From NCBI RefSeq assembly GCF_028069655.1, contig NZ_JAMCOS010000001.1:2634001-2698000 (forward strand): DNA of 64,000 bases, in the 5' to 3' direction. Of this stretch, positions 9,877 to 19,374 are shown piece by piece. How positions within the stretch are numbered: position 1 is the stretch's first letter; each line of letters opens with the position of its first letter. Source of the stretch: Acidovorax sp. NCPPB 4044 (GTDB taxonomy: Bacteria > Pseudomonadota > Gammaproteobacteria > Burkholderiales > Burkholderiaceae_C). The translations under genes and the position numbers were made by a program. Below the pieces are notes generated by a model. That model did not search any database. It saw only the letters and a program-made list of their open reading frames with translations, and was not told the DNA's origin.

Positions 9877-11025
9877 ATGACCGGCGAACCACGAACCACG
9901 GCCGCATCTGCCGGCCCGGGCGCCCCCCGCCGCCCCTCCACCGCACCGGCCGCCCTGTCGCTGGCCGACCTGTCGCTGGTGCCGATCGACACCGACGGCC
10001 CGGCAGGCGCGGTACCCGCGCCCGGCGCAGCCGATGCCGCCCCGCAGGATTGCCCGCGCTGCCACTACCGCCGGCAGCCGTCGGACACCGCCGCCGCCTG
10101 GCAATGCCCGCGCTGCGGCGTGGCGTACAGCAAGGCCAGGCTCCCCGCGCAGGCCTCGCCGCGCACGGCAGCGGAGGCCGCCGGCGCGGTGGCGGCTGGC
10201 GCTTCGCGGCGGCCGCGCAGCGAAGCGCCCATGGCCGCGGCAGGCATGCCCGCGCAGCGCGCGAAGACCCTGCGCGACTGGCCCTGGACCTGGCTGGCCC
10301 TGCTGGGCGCGGCCGCGGTGCTGGGCGGGCTGCTGGTGTGGAAATCCGGCCACGACCGGCAGCGCGCCGCCGACCGCGCCGCGCGCCAGGAGGCCGATGC
10401 CCGCGCGGCCCAGGTGGCGCAGGTGCGCGAAGCGCAGGACCTGGATACGCGCATCAACGACCTCCATCGCACGTGGCGCGGCAGCCAGGGCGTGGACGAA
10501 CTGCCCGCCGTGCGTGCGCTCGCCGAGGCCGGCCACGCACGCGCGATGGTGCTGCTGGCCACCATGCTGACCGAGTCGCGCGGCATCCCCCGCAACCGGC
10601 CGGAGGCCGTGCGCTGGCTGGAGCAGGCGGCCGGCTCGGGCTCGGCCCTGGCGGCCGTGCGCCTGGGCGCGCTCTACGAACAGGCCGGCGACGGCGAGCC
10701 GCGCCAGCTCTCGCGCGCCGAGAACTGGTACCTGCGCGCCGCGCGGCAGGGCGACGCGTCGGCCCTGTACAGCCTGGGCGCGCTCTATGCGCGCGGCGGC
10801 GATGCCGTGCTGCAGCGCCCGATCGATGCCTGGATGCTGCTGGAGCTGGCGGCCCGCGCCCAGGCCGCCCAGGGCCCGGAAGACCCGCTCCTGCCCCCTG
10901 GCCACAGCGCCTTCGCCTCGCGCTCCGCGCAGGCCCGGCTGACCGCCACGCTGGGCACCCACGACACCGCGGAAGCGAAGCGCCGCGCCGACGCCTGGAG
11001 GCCCGGCCAGCCGCTCGGCATCTGA
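9877..11025 (+). CDS. Zinc-ribbon / transmembrane / Sel1-repeat protein
   Basis: 382 residues. Near residues 48-80 there are two CPRC knuckles (CPRCHYRR ... CPRCGVAY), a zinc ribbon. A membrane span follows at about residues 135-155 (TWLALLGAAAVLGGLLVW), then a charged linker, then Sel1-like tetratricopeptide repeats (GHARAMVLLATMLTES; GSALAAVRLGALYEQ; GDASALYSLGALYARGG). The last part is helical. Sel1 repeats mediate protein-protein contacts, and the topology suggests a cytosolic zinc ribbon with periplasmic repeats. No partner is evident nearby. It converges with the next gene. Confidence 0.8.
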   Translation: MTGEPRTTAASAGPGAPRRPSTAPAALSLADLSLVPIDTDGPAGAVPAPGAADAAPQDCPRCHYRRQPSDTAAAWQCPRCGVAYSKARLPAQASPRTAAEAAGAVAAGASRRPRSEAPMAAAGMPAQRAKTLRDWPWTWLALLGAAAVLGGLLVWKSGHDRQRAADRAARQEADARAAQVAQVREAQDLDTRINDLHRTWRGSQGVDELPAVRALAEAGHARAMVLLATMLTESRGIPRNRPEAVRWLEQAAGSGSALAAVRLGALYEQAGDGEPRQLSRAENWYLRAARQGDASALYSLGALYARGGDAVLQRPIDAWMLLELAARAQAAQGPEDPLLPPGHSAFASRSAQARLTATLGTHDTAEAKRRADAWRPGQPLGI

Positions 11026-11080
11026 TCGTGACCGGGAGCGTGGCCGCGGCCCGGACCTTCCGGCACGGGCCCGCCGCAAC

Positions 11081-11746
11081 TCAGCGGCGGCGCCACCAGA
11101 AGAACAGTGCCAGGAAGACCACCCCGGTCAGCAGTGGCGCCCAGGCCATCACCATCTCCACCGGCGAGGAGGCGCGCATGCCGGACCACACCTCGATGCG
11201 CACGCGGTCGATGCGCAGGTTGCGGGCGGCGGCGAATTCGGCCACGGGCGCGAGCCGGCGGTCGGCCTTGAAGCTCACCGGCGGCGCCGCACCCGCCATC
11301 TCCACCACCTGCCCGGCGCGCACGCCCTTGCGCACGATTTCCGGAACGATGTTCACCCGGGCGCTGCCGTCGATGGACCAACCGGCCATCCAGCGCGACC
11401 CCGCGTCGCCGTCGTTCAGGGCGACGCCGGTGACCTTCAGCACCAGGGTGTAGGGGTTGCCGCTGGCGGGCAGATCGATCTCGGGGCCGGTGTACGACTG
11501 GGTGTCGGCGAACGCCATGCCGCCCGGCGGCAGCCCCGCCGCCGCGACTTCGCCCTTCTTCTCCTGGAACCGCGCGAGCCGGACCAGCGCCTCGGTCGGC
11601 ATCTCGACCACTTCCACCATGCGTTTGCCCCAGGGCTCGTCCCTGGCTGTGGACAGCTGCGGCCAGGCGATGCCGGCGATCGCCACGGCCGCGGCGGCGG
11701 CCCATCGGGCGCCGAGGGCGGCGCGGTGCAGGAAAGAAAAAGGCAT
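11081..11746 (-). CDS. Uncharacterised protein with signal peptide and C-terminal membrane anchor
   Basis: 221 residues. An N-terminal hydrophobic stretch (RWAAAAAVAIAGIAW) looks like a signal sequence. The body is beta-rich (NPYTLVLKVTGVALND; SARVNIVPEIVRKG). The end is a single helix followed by arginines (PLLTGVVFLALFFWWRRR), like a C-terminal anchor. I do not recognise the family. The ATG at 11744-11746 is the only convincing start. The gene is divergent from the nuclease gene, so the ~210 bp between them must hold promoters for both. Confidence 0.7.
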   Translation of the reverse strand: MPFSFLHRAALGARWAAAAAVAIAGIAWPQLSTARDEPWGKRMVEVVEMPTEALVRLARFQEKKGEVAAAGLPPGGMAFADTQSYTGPEIDLPASGNPYTLVLKVTGVALNDGDAGSRWMAGWSIDGSARVNIVPEIVRKGVRAGQVVEMAGAAPPVSFKADRRLAPVAEFAAARNLRIDRVRIEVWSGMRASSPVEMVMAWAPLLTGVVFLALFFWWRRR

Positions 11747-11959
11747 GGGACGGAGCGGCACGTGAAAGGGGAGGAACCGGCAGCCGGAACGCAGCCCAAA
11801 GGCGCGCGGGCAGCCGCGAAAGCGCGGGCAAGTGTATCCAGCTGTGGCCGCTGCGCAGCCCCCTGCGCGGCACGGCGTGCCGGCGCTGCACGAAACGACA
11901 CACGGTGGCCCGGGCGTGCGCCGCGAAGCCGTATAGTTCGCCGCTTTTTTCCCCGCGCC

Positions 11960-12391
11960 ATGCCCCTCGCCGCCTCTGCACTGCTCTGCCTCGTCATCGC
12001 CGTGAGCGATGGCGACACCCTCACCGCCCGCTGCGGGGACCGGCGCCCCGTCAAGGTGCGCATCGCCGCCATCGACGCGCCGGAGCGCCGCCAGGCCTTC
12101 GGCGACCGCGCCCGTGCGGCGCTGCTGCGGCTGTGCCTGCGCCAGACGGCGCAACTGCGCACCGTGGCGCGCGACGATTACGGCCGCACGGTCGCCCACG
12201 TGCGCTGCGCCGGGCAGGACGTGGGCGGCGCACAGGTGGGCGCGGGGCTGGCCTGGGTGTATGCGCCGCGGTCCCGCCCCGATGCGCGGCTGGCGGCGCT
12301 GCAGCGGCAGGCCCAGGCGCGCCGCGCGGGCCTGTGGTCGCAGGCGCGCCCGCAGGCACCCTGGGAGTACCGGCGCCGCGCCAGGCGCTGA
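11960..12391 (+). CDS. Secreted thermonuclease-like (SNase) protein
   Basis: 143 residues. It starts with a short hydrophobic signal (MPLAASALLCLVIA) and goes straight into the staphylococcal-nuclease fold. The motifs are SDGDTLTARC, VRIAAIDAPE with the conserved Arg-x-x-x-Asp-Ala-Pro-Glu pattern, and RDDYGRTVAHV. The C-terminus ends in basic residues. Such proteins hydrolyse DNA and RNA in a calcium-dependent way outside the cytoplasm. The length is typical of stand-alone periplasmic versions. Its own promoter should lie in the divergent gap with the preceding gene. Confidence 0.85.
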   Translation: MPLAASALLCLVIAVSDGDTLTARCGDRRPVKVRIAAIDAPERRQAFGDRARAALLRLCLRQTAQLRTVARDDYGRTVAHVRCAGQDVGGAQVGAGLAWVYAPRSRPDARLAALQRQAQARRAGLWSQARPQAPWEYRRRARR

Positions 12392-12586
12392 CGCGGCCCC
12401 CACCACAACCCCTGCCACCCCGCCCGGCGGCACATTCCAGGCGCTGCCGCGGGCGAGGCGGTAGCATCCGGGGCTTGCCCGCAGTCCGCATCCCCGTGCG
12501 GACCGCCCCTTCCACCGACTCTTCCATCGCCTCGCTGCCGCACGCCGGGTCTGCCTGACCCGGCGCCGGCTGCGCCGCGTTGTTCC

Positions 12587-13909
12587 GTGCCTTCGGGCCC
12601 CCGCGCCGTGCCTGTTCCTCCGTCCGCTCCGCAGCCCGCCCCTGCTCCCCGACCCCCCAGCATCTACCGGCACGCCGGTTTCCTGGCGTTCATCGTGTCG
12701 CGCGTGGTGGCCATGTTCGCCACGCAGGTGCAGGCCGTGGTGGTGGCCTGGCAGGTCTACGACCTGACGCGCGAACCCATGGCGCTCGCCTATGTGGGGC
12801 TGGCGCAGTTCCTGCCCATGCTGGCGCTGCTGCTGCCGGCCGGCGACCTGATCGACCGGGTGCCGCGCAAGCGCATCCTCTGCGCGAGCTGGTCGGTGGG
12901 CGCCGTCTGCAGCGCGCTGCTCTGGTGGCTGGCGGGCCACGGCGCCGCGGGCGTGGCGGGCATCTATGCGGTGCTGGTGCTGTTCGGCGCCTCGCGCGCG
13001 TTCTCGGCGCCGGCCATGCAGAGCCTGCTGCCGCAGGTGGTGCCGCGCGAGCAGCTCGCCTCGGCCATCGCGGCCAACACCATGCTGATGCGCACCGCCA
13101 CCATCGCGGGCCCGTTCATCGGCGGGCTGCTGTATGCGGCCGGCGGCGGCGAGCTGACGTACGCCATCTGCTTCGCCTCGTTCACGGCCGGTGCGGCGCT
13201 GCTGCTGCGCGTGCCGGTGGCCCATGCGGCGCCGCTCGGGCCCGTGCTGGGCACCATGCGCGAGCGCTTCGGCGCGGGCATCCGCTTCATCCGTTCGCGT
13301 CCGATCATCCTCGGCACGATCTCCCTGGACCTGTTCGCGGTGCTGCTGGGCGGCGTGGTGGCGCTGCTGCCCATCTACGCGCACGAGGTGCTGCACGTGG
13401 GCCCCGAGGGCCTGGGCGCATTGCGCAGCGCGATGGCCATGGGCGAGGTGGGTATGGGGTTCTACCTCAGCATGCGGCCGTTCAACCGCCGCGTGGGCGC
13501 CACGATGTTCATCGCCGTGGCCGTCTTCGGGCTGGCCAACCTCGTGTTCGCGTTCTCCACCGTGTTCTGGCTGTCGTTCGCCGCCCTCATCGTGGCGGGC
13601 GCGGCCGACATGGTGAGCGTGTACATCCGCGGCTCGCTGGTGCAGTTCTCCACGCCCGACGCAATGCGCGGCCGGGTGAGCGCGGTGAACATGCTGTTCA
13701 TCGGATCCTCCAACGAACTCGGCGAATTCCGCGCGGGTACCAGCGCCTCGTGGCTGGGGGCCGTGCCCGCCGCCGTGCTGGGCGGAGTGTGCACGCTGGG
13801 GGTGGTGGGGGCCTGGGCCTGGATCTTCAAGCCGCTGCGGCGCGTGGACCGGTTCGAGGAAGCGACGCCGCAGGCCACGGCGCCCGAGGGCCCGGCCGCG
13901 CCCCGCTGA
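12587..13909 (+). CDS. MFS transporter, EntS-like exporter
   Basis: 440 residues with about 12 hydrophobic segments. The opening region (FLAFIVSRVVAMFATQVQAVVVAWQVYDLTREPMALAYVGL) and the loop GDLIDRVPRKRIL are typical of the MFS_3 / enterobactin-exporter-like family, which expels siderophores, drugs or metabolites. No siderophore genes are nearby, so the substrate is open. The chosen start is a GTG at 12587, followed by a Pro/Ala-rich cytosolic tail; the exact start is uncertain because no clear ribosome-binding site is visible. Confidence 0.85.
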   Translation: MPSGPRAVPVPPSAPQPAPAPRPPSIYRHAGFLAFIVSRVVAMFATQVQAVVVAWQVYDLTREPMALAYVGLAQFLPMLALLLPAGDLIDRVPRKRILCASWSVGAVCSALLWWLAGHGAAGVAGIYAVLVLFGASRAFSAPAMQSLLPQVVPREQLASAIAANTMLMRTATIAGPFIGGLLYAAGGGELTYAICFASFTAGAALLLRVPVAHAAPLGPVLGTMRERFGAGIRFIRSRPIILGTISLDLFAVLLGGVVALLPIYAHEVLHVGPEGLGALRSAMAMGEVGMGFYLSMRPFNRRVGATMFIAVAVFGLANLVFAFSTVFWLSFAALIVAGAADMVSVYIRGSLVQFSTPDAMRGRVSAVNMLFIGSSNELGEFRAGTSASWLGAVPAAVLGGVCTLGVVGAWAWIFKPLRRVDRFEEATPQATAPEGPAAPR

Positions 13910-14032
13910 AAACCGCGCAGTGGTATTTGCGCAAATTCATAGAAAAATTCTTTCCCTGCCCATAGCGTTCGGCTATGAAATGGACGAGCCACCGTCCGGT
14001 GGCACATTCCACGGACTACGGAGGACTTCCCC

Positions 14033-15667
14033 ATGATGAAGAACGCAAGGGTGCGCACGCAGTTGCTCGCTGCATTTGGCGCAATGGCTGTACTGATCTT
14101 CTTCATGTCGCTGTTCGGGCTGGTCGCGCTGAGCGACGCAAAACTGCGGTTCGACGACTACGTGCACGGCATCGATGCGCGCACCGCCATGGCGTCGCAC
14201 CTGCGGGCCGCCGTCGAGGCACGGGCGATTGCCGCGCGCAACATCGTGCTGGCCACCTCGCCCGCCGACGCCCAGGCCGAAAAGGCCCGCGCGGAGAAGG
14301 CGCACGCGCAGGTGCAGGAATCGCTGGCATCGCTCAAGAAACTCACCGCCCAGGCGACGGACACCTCCGAGCCGGCACGTACGCTGGTGGCCGACATGGA
14401 GCGGATCGAGCAGAGCTATGCACCGGTGGCCCTGTCCATCATCGACATGGGCGTGCGCGGCGAACGCGAACCGGCCATCGCCAAGCTCAACCAGGAATGC
14501 CGGCCGCTGCTGGACCGGTTCTCCGCCGCGACCCACGCCTACACCCAGCTGTCCGAGCAGACGGCGCACCGCCTCACGGACGAGGCGGCGACGCGGCTCA
14601 ACCAGCAGCGGACCGCGCTCATCGCCTGCGCGCTCGTGGCCCTGGCCATCGCCACGCTGGCGGGCATCTTCATCACGCGCAAGCTCACCAGCTCGCTCGG
14701 CGGCGAGCCGGCCGAGCTGCGCGAGATCGCCGAGCAGGTGGCGAGCGGCGACCTCTCCCCGATGCGCCAGCAGGGCCCGGTGGTGCCCGGCAGCGTGCTG
14801 GCGTCGCTGGCGAGCATGCATTCCACCCTTGCGCACATCGTGAGCGACGTGCGGCTGGCCTCCGACTCCATCTCCACGGGCTCCAGCGAGATCGCCACGG
14901 GCAATGCCGACCTGAGCCGCCGCACCGAGACCCAGGCCAGCGCGCTGCAGGAAACCGCCTCCGCGATGGAACAGCTCAGCGCGACGGTGCGCACCAATGC
15001 CGACAACGCCCGCGTGGCGAGCGAGCTGGCAACCGGCGCGAGCGAGGTGGCGGGCCGCGGCGGCCGGATCGTGGACCAGGTGGTGAGCACCATGCAGGAA
15101 ATCAGCGCCAGCTCCCGCGAGATCGCCGAGATCACCGCCGTGATCGACGGCATCGCCTTCCAGACCAACATCCTGGCGCTCAATGCCGCCGTCGAGGCGG
15201 CACGTGCCGGCGAGCAGGGCCGCGGCTTCGCCGTGGTGGCCGCGGAAGTGCGCACGCTGGCGCAGCGCAGCGCCGCGGCCTCCAAGGAGATCCGCGGGCT
15301 CATCGTGGGCAGCGTGGAAAAGGTGGACAAGGGCGCGAGCCTCGTGGCCCAGGCCGGCGCCACCATGACGGAAATCGTCACCGAGATCCGCCGCGTGAGC
15401 GAGATCGTGGGCGAGATCAGCGTGGCCAGCTCCGAGCAGAGCGACGGCGTGGCCCAGGTGGGGCAGGCCGTGGCGCAGATGGACCAGGCCACGCAGCAGA
15501 ACGCCGCGCTGGTCGAGGAAGGCGCCGCGGCCGCCTCCAGCCTGCACGAGCAGGCGCGGCGCCTGGAGACCTCGGTGTCGGTGTTCCGCATCCCGCTGGC
15601 CCTGGGCGGCGACGCGCCGGCGGCGCCCCGGGCGCTGCCGGGCACCCGCCCGCTCGCGCTGGGATGA
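14033..15667 (+). CDS. Methyl-accepting chemotaxis protein
   Basis: 544 residues: TM1 at about 10-32, a periplasmic four-helix-bundle region to about 190, TM2 near 195-215, a HAMP-like linker, then a full cytoplasmic signalling domain. The hairpin tip reads [29 protein letters not shown]. No C-terminal tethering pentapeptide is present. ACGGAGGACTTCCCC precedes the double ATG. Upstream, GCCCATAG at 13958-13965 weakly resembles a flagellar sigma-28 -10 element, which would suit a chemoreceptor, but the -35 match is poor. A small inverted repeat (GCCACCG-tc-CGGTGGC, 13988-14003) lies just before the ribosome-binding site. A 51-codon frame overlaps the stop. Confidence 0.95.
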   Translation: MMKNARVRTQLLAAFGAMAVLIFFMSLFGLVALSDAKLRFDDYVHGIDARTAMASHLRAAVEARAIAARNIVLATSPADAQAEKARAEKAHAQVQESLASLKKLTAQATDTSEPARTLVADMERIEQSYAPVALSIIDMGVRGEREPAIAKLNQECRPLLDRFSAATHAYTQLSEQTAHRLTDEAATRLNQQRTALIACALVALAIATLAGIFITRKLTSSLGGEPAELREIAEQVASGDLSPMRQQGPVVPGSVLASLASMHSTLAHIVSDVRLASDSISTGSSEIATGNADLSRRTETQASALQETASAMEQLSATVRTNADNARVASELATGASEVAGRGGRIVDQVVSTMQEISASSREIAEITAVIDGIAFQTNILALNAAVEAARAGEQGRGFAVVAAEVRTLAQRSAAASKEIRGLIVGSVEKVDKGASLVAQAGATMTEIVTEIRRVSEIVGEISVASSEQSDGVAQVGQAVAQMDQATQQNAALVEEGAAAASSLHEQARRLETSVSVFRIPLALGGDAPAAPRALPGTRPLALG

Positions 15668-15819
15668 GGCGGGTGGCAGGGTTGCGGTCCATCCGCATGC
15701 CGGCCGGTGCGGACAGCCCCGCGCCCGGGCTCGACCGCGCGGCCTTCCATGCGGACTCCAAGGCCCGGGTGGCGGGCTTCTTACAGCGCGCCCTGGCCGG
15801 CGCGCCGGGGCCGCGCTGA
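15664..15819 (+). CDS. Possible 51-residue protein coupled to the chemoreceptor gene
   Basis: Its ATG overlaps the chemoreceptor stop codon in an ATGA arrangement, the classic sign of translational coupling. The peptide begins [20 protein letters not shown] and its second half ([20 protein letters not shown]) looks like a genuine amphipathic helix. There is no recognised family and no membrane segment. It could equally be a chance frame in G+C-rich sequence. Confidence 0.35.
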   Translation: MRRVAGLRSIRMPAGADSPAPGLDRAAFHADSKARVAGFLQRALAGAPGPR

Positions 15820-15937
15820 CCCGCGCCACCCGGTCCGGCCCGCCGCAGGCCGTGGACTGCCCGCAGAAGGCCCGCAGAAGGTCAGCGCCTAGAATCGGCG
15901 CCAATTTTTGCCGCCGCCCTGCCGCGCCCTCCGTTCC

Positions 15938-17329
15938 ATGACCGAAGCCCCCTGCCACGGCACCCCCGCCACGCCACCGCCGGTCGTCCTGCACCGCCCG
16001 CACCCATCGGGTGCCCGGCCTGCCCGGCGCGCGGCTTGCGCCGTTGCATTGCTGCTCGCGGCGATCGGCTGGAGCGCCGCCGCGACCGCCGCCCCGCCAC
16101 GGGCCGCAGCGCCCGCCGCCGCCCGGGCGCCTGCCGATGCGCCGCTGCACATCTGGCACTGCTGGGCCTCCCCCGGCGAGCACGAACGCAGCAAGGTGCT
16201 GGCACGGCACCTCGCGCAACGCGGCCTGCACTGGACCATCGAAGACCCGGTCTGCGGCAGCGGCAACGGGGCGCTCTCGGCCTTCACCCAGCGCTTCCAG
16301 CACCGCCAGCCGCGCCCCGCCGCGGTGATGACGGCCGGCGAAGGCGCGCCGCCCCTGGCCGCCAAGGGCCTGCTGCTGCCGCTGGACACCGTGGCGCGCG
16401 AGCAGGGCTGGGAAGAGGTCGTGCCGTACGCGCTGCAGGACTGGGCGCGCTTTCGCGGCCACTGGATCGCCGCCCCGCTCTTCGTGCATTCCACCAACCT
16501 GCTGTGGTTCAACAAGCCGCTGCTCGACCGCCTGGGCGGCACCGTGCCCGACACCTGGGACGAGCTGATCGCGCTGCTGGAGCGCGCGCAGGCGGAGGGC
16601 ATCGTGCCCGTGGGGATCGGCGCCGACGCCTGGGAAACCTCGTTCTGGTTCGAATCCGTGGCGGCCGGCGCGGGCGGCGCGGAGTTCTACCGCCGCTTCT
16701 TCCTGGAACACGACCGGCAGGCCTACGACGAAGCCGTGGTGCGCCGCATCTTCGCGCGCATGGCGCAACTGCGGCCCTACCTGCGCGCCAACGCGGCCTC
16801 GCGCGACTGGAGCCACGCGAGCCTGGCGCTGCAGGGCAAGGCGCTGCTGCAGATGCAGGGCAGCTGGCTGAACGGCGAGCTGCGCCAGCGCGGCCTGGAG
16901 GCGGGGCGCGACTACCTCTGCCCGCGCTTCCCGGACACGCAGGGCATGGTGCTCTACATCGGCGACCAGGTGGGCTTCGTGCGCCACGCGCCGGTGGCGC
17001 CGTCCGCGCAGCAGGCATTCATGCGCATGGTGATGGACATCGACTTCCAGCGCGAGATGGCGATCGCGAGCGGTGCCGCCCCGGCGCGCGTGGACGTGCC
17101 CGACACCGGCGCCGACCTGTGCGGCCGCCAGGCCATCCGCGACCTGCGCAGCGCCAACATGCGCCGCACGGTGCTGGCGGCCTTCTCGGCGCTGTCGCCG
17201 CGCTCGGTGCAGCAGCACATCAACGACATCGTCACGCAACACCTGCACGGCCGCATCGACGACGAGCGCGCCACCGCGCGGCTCAAGGACCTGATCCTGG
17301 GCACCGGACCGGTGGGTCCCGAGCGCTGA
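15938..17329 (+). CDS. Sugar-type ABC transporter substrate-binding protein (orphan)
   Basis: 463 residues. A long basic leader and the signal helix CAVALLLAAIGWSAAATAA direct export. The body is a family-1 extracellular solute-binding fold similar to glucose/mannose-binding proteins: LHIWHCWASPGEHERSK, NLLWFNKPLLDRLGGTVPDTWDELIAL, and ALLQMQGSWLNGEL. No permease or ATPase gene lies beside it, so it either serves a transporter encoded elsewhere or feeds a receptor. The chemoreceptor gene lies 271 bp upstream in the same direction, which makes a sensory role conceivable. A 12-bp hairpin follows the stop. Confidence 0.85.
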   Translation: MTEAPCHGTPATPPPVVLHRPHPSGARPARRAACAVALLLAAIGWSAAATAAPPRAAAPAAARAPADAPLHIWHCWASPGEHERSKVLARHLAQRGLHWTIEDPVCGSGNGALSAFTQRFQHRQPRPAAVMTAGEGAPPLAAKGLLLPLDTVAREQGWEEVVPYALQDWARFRGHWIAAPLFVHSTNLLWFNKPLLDRLGGTVPDTWDELIALLERAQAEGIVPVGIGADAWETSFWFESVAAGAGGAEFYRRFFLEHDRQAYDEAVVRRIFARMAQLRPYLRANAASRDWSHASLALQGKALLQMQGSWLNGELRQRGLEAGRDYLCPRFPDTQGMVLYIGDQVGFVRHAPVAPSAQQAFMRMVMDIDFQREMAIASGAAPARVDVPDTGADLCGRQAIRDLRSANMRRTVLAAFSALSPRSVQQHINDIVTQHLHGRIDDERATARLKDLILGTGPVGPER

Positions 17330-17340
17330 GGCCCGTGCCC

Positions 17341-17376
17341 CCTGCCGGTGCACGGGCCGGCGCATGCACCGGCAGG
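17341..17376 (+). terminator. Hairpin after the substrate-binding protein gene
   Basis: Perfect 12-bp inverted repeat, CCTGCCGGTGCA at 17341-17352 and TGCACCGGCAGG at 17365-17376, 11 bp past the stop codon, with no U-tract. Copy 2 of the dispersed element follows 15 bp later. Confidence 0.55.
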
Positions 17377-17391
17377 CCGCGGGTGCCTGCA

Positions 17392-17439
17392 TTTGCTACA
17401 TATTCAATAGCAAACTATTGAATGAATACGGCGGCATGA
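17392..17439 (+). repeat. Dispersed intergenic element, copy 2
   Basis: TTTGCTA...TAGCAAA arms followed by ACTATTGAATGAATACGGCG and GCATGAAG. This is the most diverged of the four copies: it has G for C in CTATTSAATG and ATACGG for ATCCGG. It lies between the substrate-binding protein gene and the DUF1800 gene, 134 bp before the latter's start. Confidence 0.75.
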
Positions 17440-17573
17440 AGGCATTTCTCCTGATGAGATGGAATGCACGTGGCGATACATCTGTGTCGGCCGGGTAAAA
17501 CCTGTCCGGGCCCCTTGCGGCCCCGTGCACGGCGGCGCACCATGCGCCCCACAGCCACTCCTCCTCCAACACC

Positions 17574-19250
17574 ATGCTGTCCCTCGTGAACGCCGCAGTG
17601 CGCGCCGCGTCTCCGCGCGGCCCCCACAACGAAGACGAAAATCCCGGCCCCACGCTGGGCCGCCGGCAGTGGCTTGCCACCGCGGCCGTGGGCCTGTGCG
17701 GGGCCGCCGGGCTCACGCTGGCTGCACCGCCCGGCGCCTTCGCCGCCACGGCGGGCAGCAGCCCCGCCGGGGCGGAGCCCGCTCCGCCCCCCGCGACCGC
17801 CGCCGCGGAGGGCGTTCGGCTGCTGGACCGGCTGACCTGGGGCGCCGACGGCGCCGCCCTGGCCACGTTGCAGCGCACCGGCACCGCGGCCACCCTGGCC
17901 GCCCTGCTGCGCCCCGCGCCGAACGCGCCGCTACCGCCCGAGGCGCAGGCGCAGATCGACGCCATGGCCATCACGCGCACGCCGATGGAAACGCTGGCCA
18001 TCGACCTGCAGGCCCGCCAGCAGGCCATCAAGAGCGAGACCACCGAGGACGCCCGCAAGGCCGCGCAGGACGCCTACCAGCGCGACCTGCGCACGCTGCA
18101 GCGCGAGGCCGAGCGCCGCTTCGTGCTGCGTGCCGTGTACTCGCCCGCGCAGCTGCAGGAGAAGATGACTTGGTTCTGGATGAACCACTTCAGCGTGTTC
18201 GCGGGCAAGGCCGACATCCGCGCGATGGTGGGCGACTACGAAGACCGCGCCATCCGCCCGCACGCGCTGGGGCGCTTTCGCGACCTGCTGGGCGCCACCG
18301 TGCGCCACCCGGCCATGCTGCGCTACCTCGACAACGCGCAGAACGCCGCGGGCCGCATCAACGAGAACTACGCACGCGAGCTGATGGAGCTGCACACGCT
18401 GGGCGTGGACGGCGGCTACACCCAGCACGACGTGCAGGAAATGGCGCGCGTGCTCACGGGCCACGGCGTCTCGCTGCGCCCGCTGGACGAGCCGCCGCCC
18501 CGGCTCAAGCCCGAATGGACGCGCCAGTACGTGCGCCACGGCCTCTACGAATTCCACCCCCAGCGCCACGACTGGCAGCCCAAGGAACTGCTGGGCCAGC
18601 CCCTGCAGGGCCAGGGCATGGCAGAACTCGACGAAGCGCTGGACCGGCTGGCGCGCGCGCCGGCCACCGCACGCTTCGTGTCGCGCAAGCTCGCGGCCTA
18701 CCTCGTGGGCGACGCACCGCCGCCCGCCCTCGTGCAGGCGCTGGCCGAGAGCTTCACGCGCAGCGACGGCCACATCGGCGCGGTGCTGCAGACGCTGTTC
18801 GCGAGCGAGGCGTTCCAGGCATCGCTCGGCACGCGCCTGCGCGACCCCGTGCAGTACGTGGTGGCCGGCCTGCGCCTGGGCTACTTGGACCGCGTGCTCG
18901 CCAACCCCGACCCGGCGCTCTCGTGGCTCCAGCGGCTCGGTCAGCCGCTCTATGGCCGCGCCACGCCGGACGGCTACCCGCTCGACGCCGCGGCCTGGAC
19001 CAGCTCGGGCCAGATGGCCGTGCGCTTCGAGATCGCCCGCGCGCTGGGCGGCGCCGGCACGGGCGCGCTCTACCGCGCCGAGGGCGCGCCGCCGCCGAAG
19101 GTGCCGCCGCCCGCCATCGCGCAGAGCGCCGCCTTCCGCGCGCTGGAGCCGCAGCTCGCGCCCGCCACGCGCATGGCGCTGGCCCGTGCCGGCTCGCCCG
19201 CGGAATGGAACACTTTCTTGCTTTCTGCACCGGAATTCATGTACGCCTGA
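17574..19250 (+). CDS. DUF1800 family protein, Tat-exported
   Basis: 558 residues. GRRQWLATAAVGLCGAAGLTLA is a twin-arginine-type signal. The mature part carries the DUF1800 hallmarks: LLDRLTWGADGAAL near the start, KMTWFWMNHFSVF, the block around GRINENYARELMELHTLGVDGGYTQHDVQEMARVLTGH, and FVSRKLAAYLVGD. The family's biochemical role is unknown; members are secreted and almost always encoded with a DUF1501 gene, as here. The pair is probably co-transcribed (124 bp apart). Copy 2 of the dispersed repeat lies in the upstream gap. Confidence 0.92.
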   Translation: MLSLVNAAVRAASPRGPHNEDENPGPTLGRRQWLATAAVGLCGAAGLTLAAPPGAFAATAGSSPAGAEPAPPPATAAAEGVRLLDRLTWGADGAALATLQRTGTAATLAALLRPAPNAPLPPEAQAQIDAMAITRTPMETLAIDLQARQQAIKSETTEDARKAAQDAYQRDLRTLQREAERRFVLRAVYSPAQLQEKMTWFWMNHFSVFAGKADIRAMVGDYEDRAIRPHALGRFRDLLGATVRHPAMLRYLDNAQNAAGRINENYARELMELHTLGVDGGYTQHDVQEMARVLTGHGVSLRPLDEPPPRLKPEWTRQYVRHGLYEFHPQRHDWQPKELLGQPLQGQGMAELDEALDRLARAPATARFVSRKLAAYLVGDAPPPALVQALAESFTRSDGHIGAVLQTLFASEAFQASLGTRLRDPVQYVVAGLRLGYLDRVLANPDPALSWLQRLGQPLYGRATPDGYPLDAAAWTSSGQMAVRFEIARALGGAGTGALYRAEGAPPPKVPPPAIAQSAAFRALEPQLAPATRMALARAGSPAEWNTFLLSAPEFMYA

Positions 19251-19374
19251 GGCCCGCGCCGGGCGTTGGATCCGAGCGCTCCCGCAGCGCAACCCTCCAT
19301 ACCGGGCCCACCCCCGCGGCAACCCCACGCAGCCCCCCGCACCGCGCCCGCCCATCGTCCAGGAAAGGCCCGCC

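Noticed and set aside
12424..12440. Shared CGGYGGCACATTCCA string at 12424-12440 and 13997-14012
   Set aside because: Only about 15 bp, two copies, different contexts; chance similarity cannot be excluded and no further match was seen.
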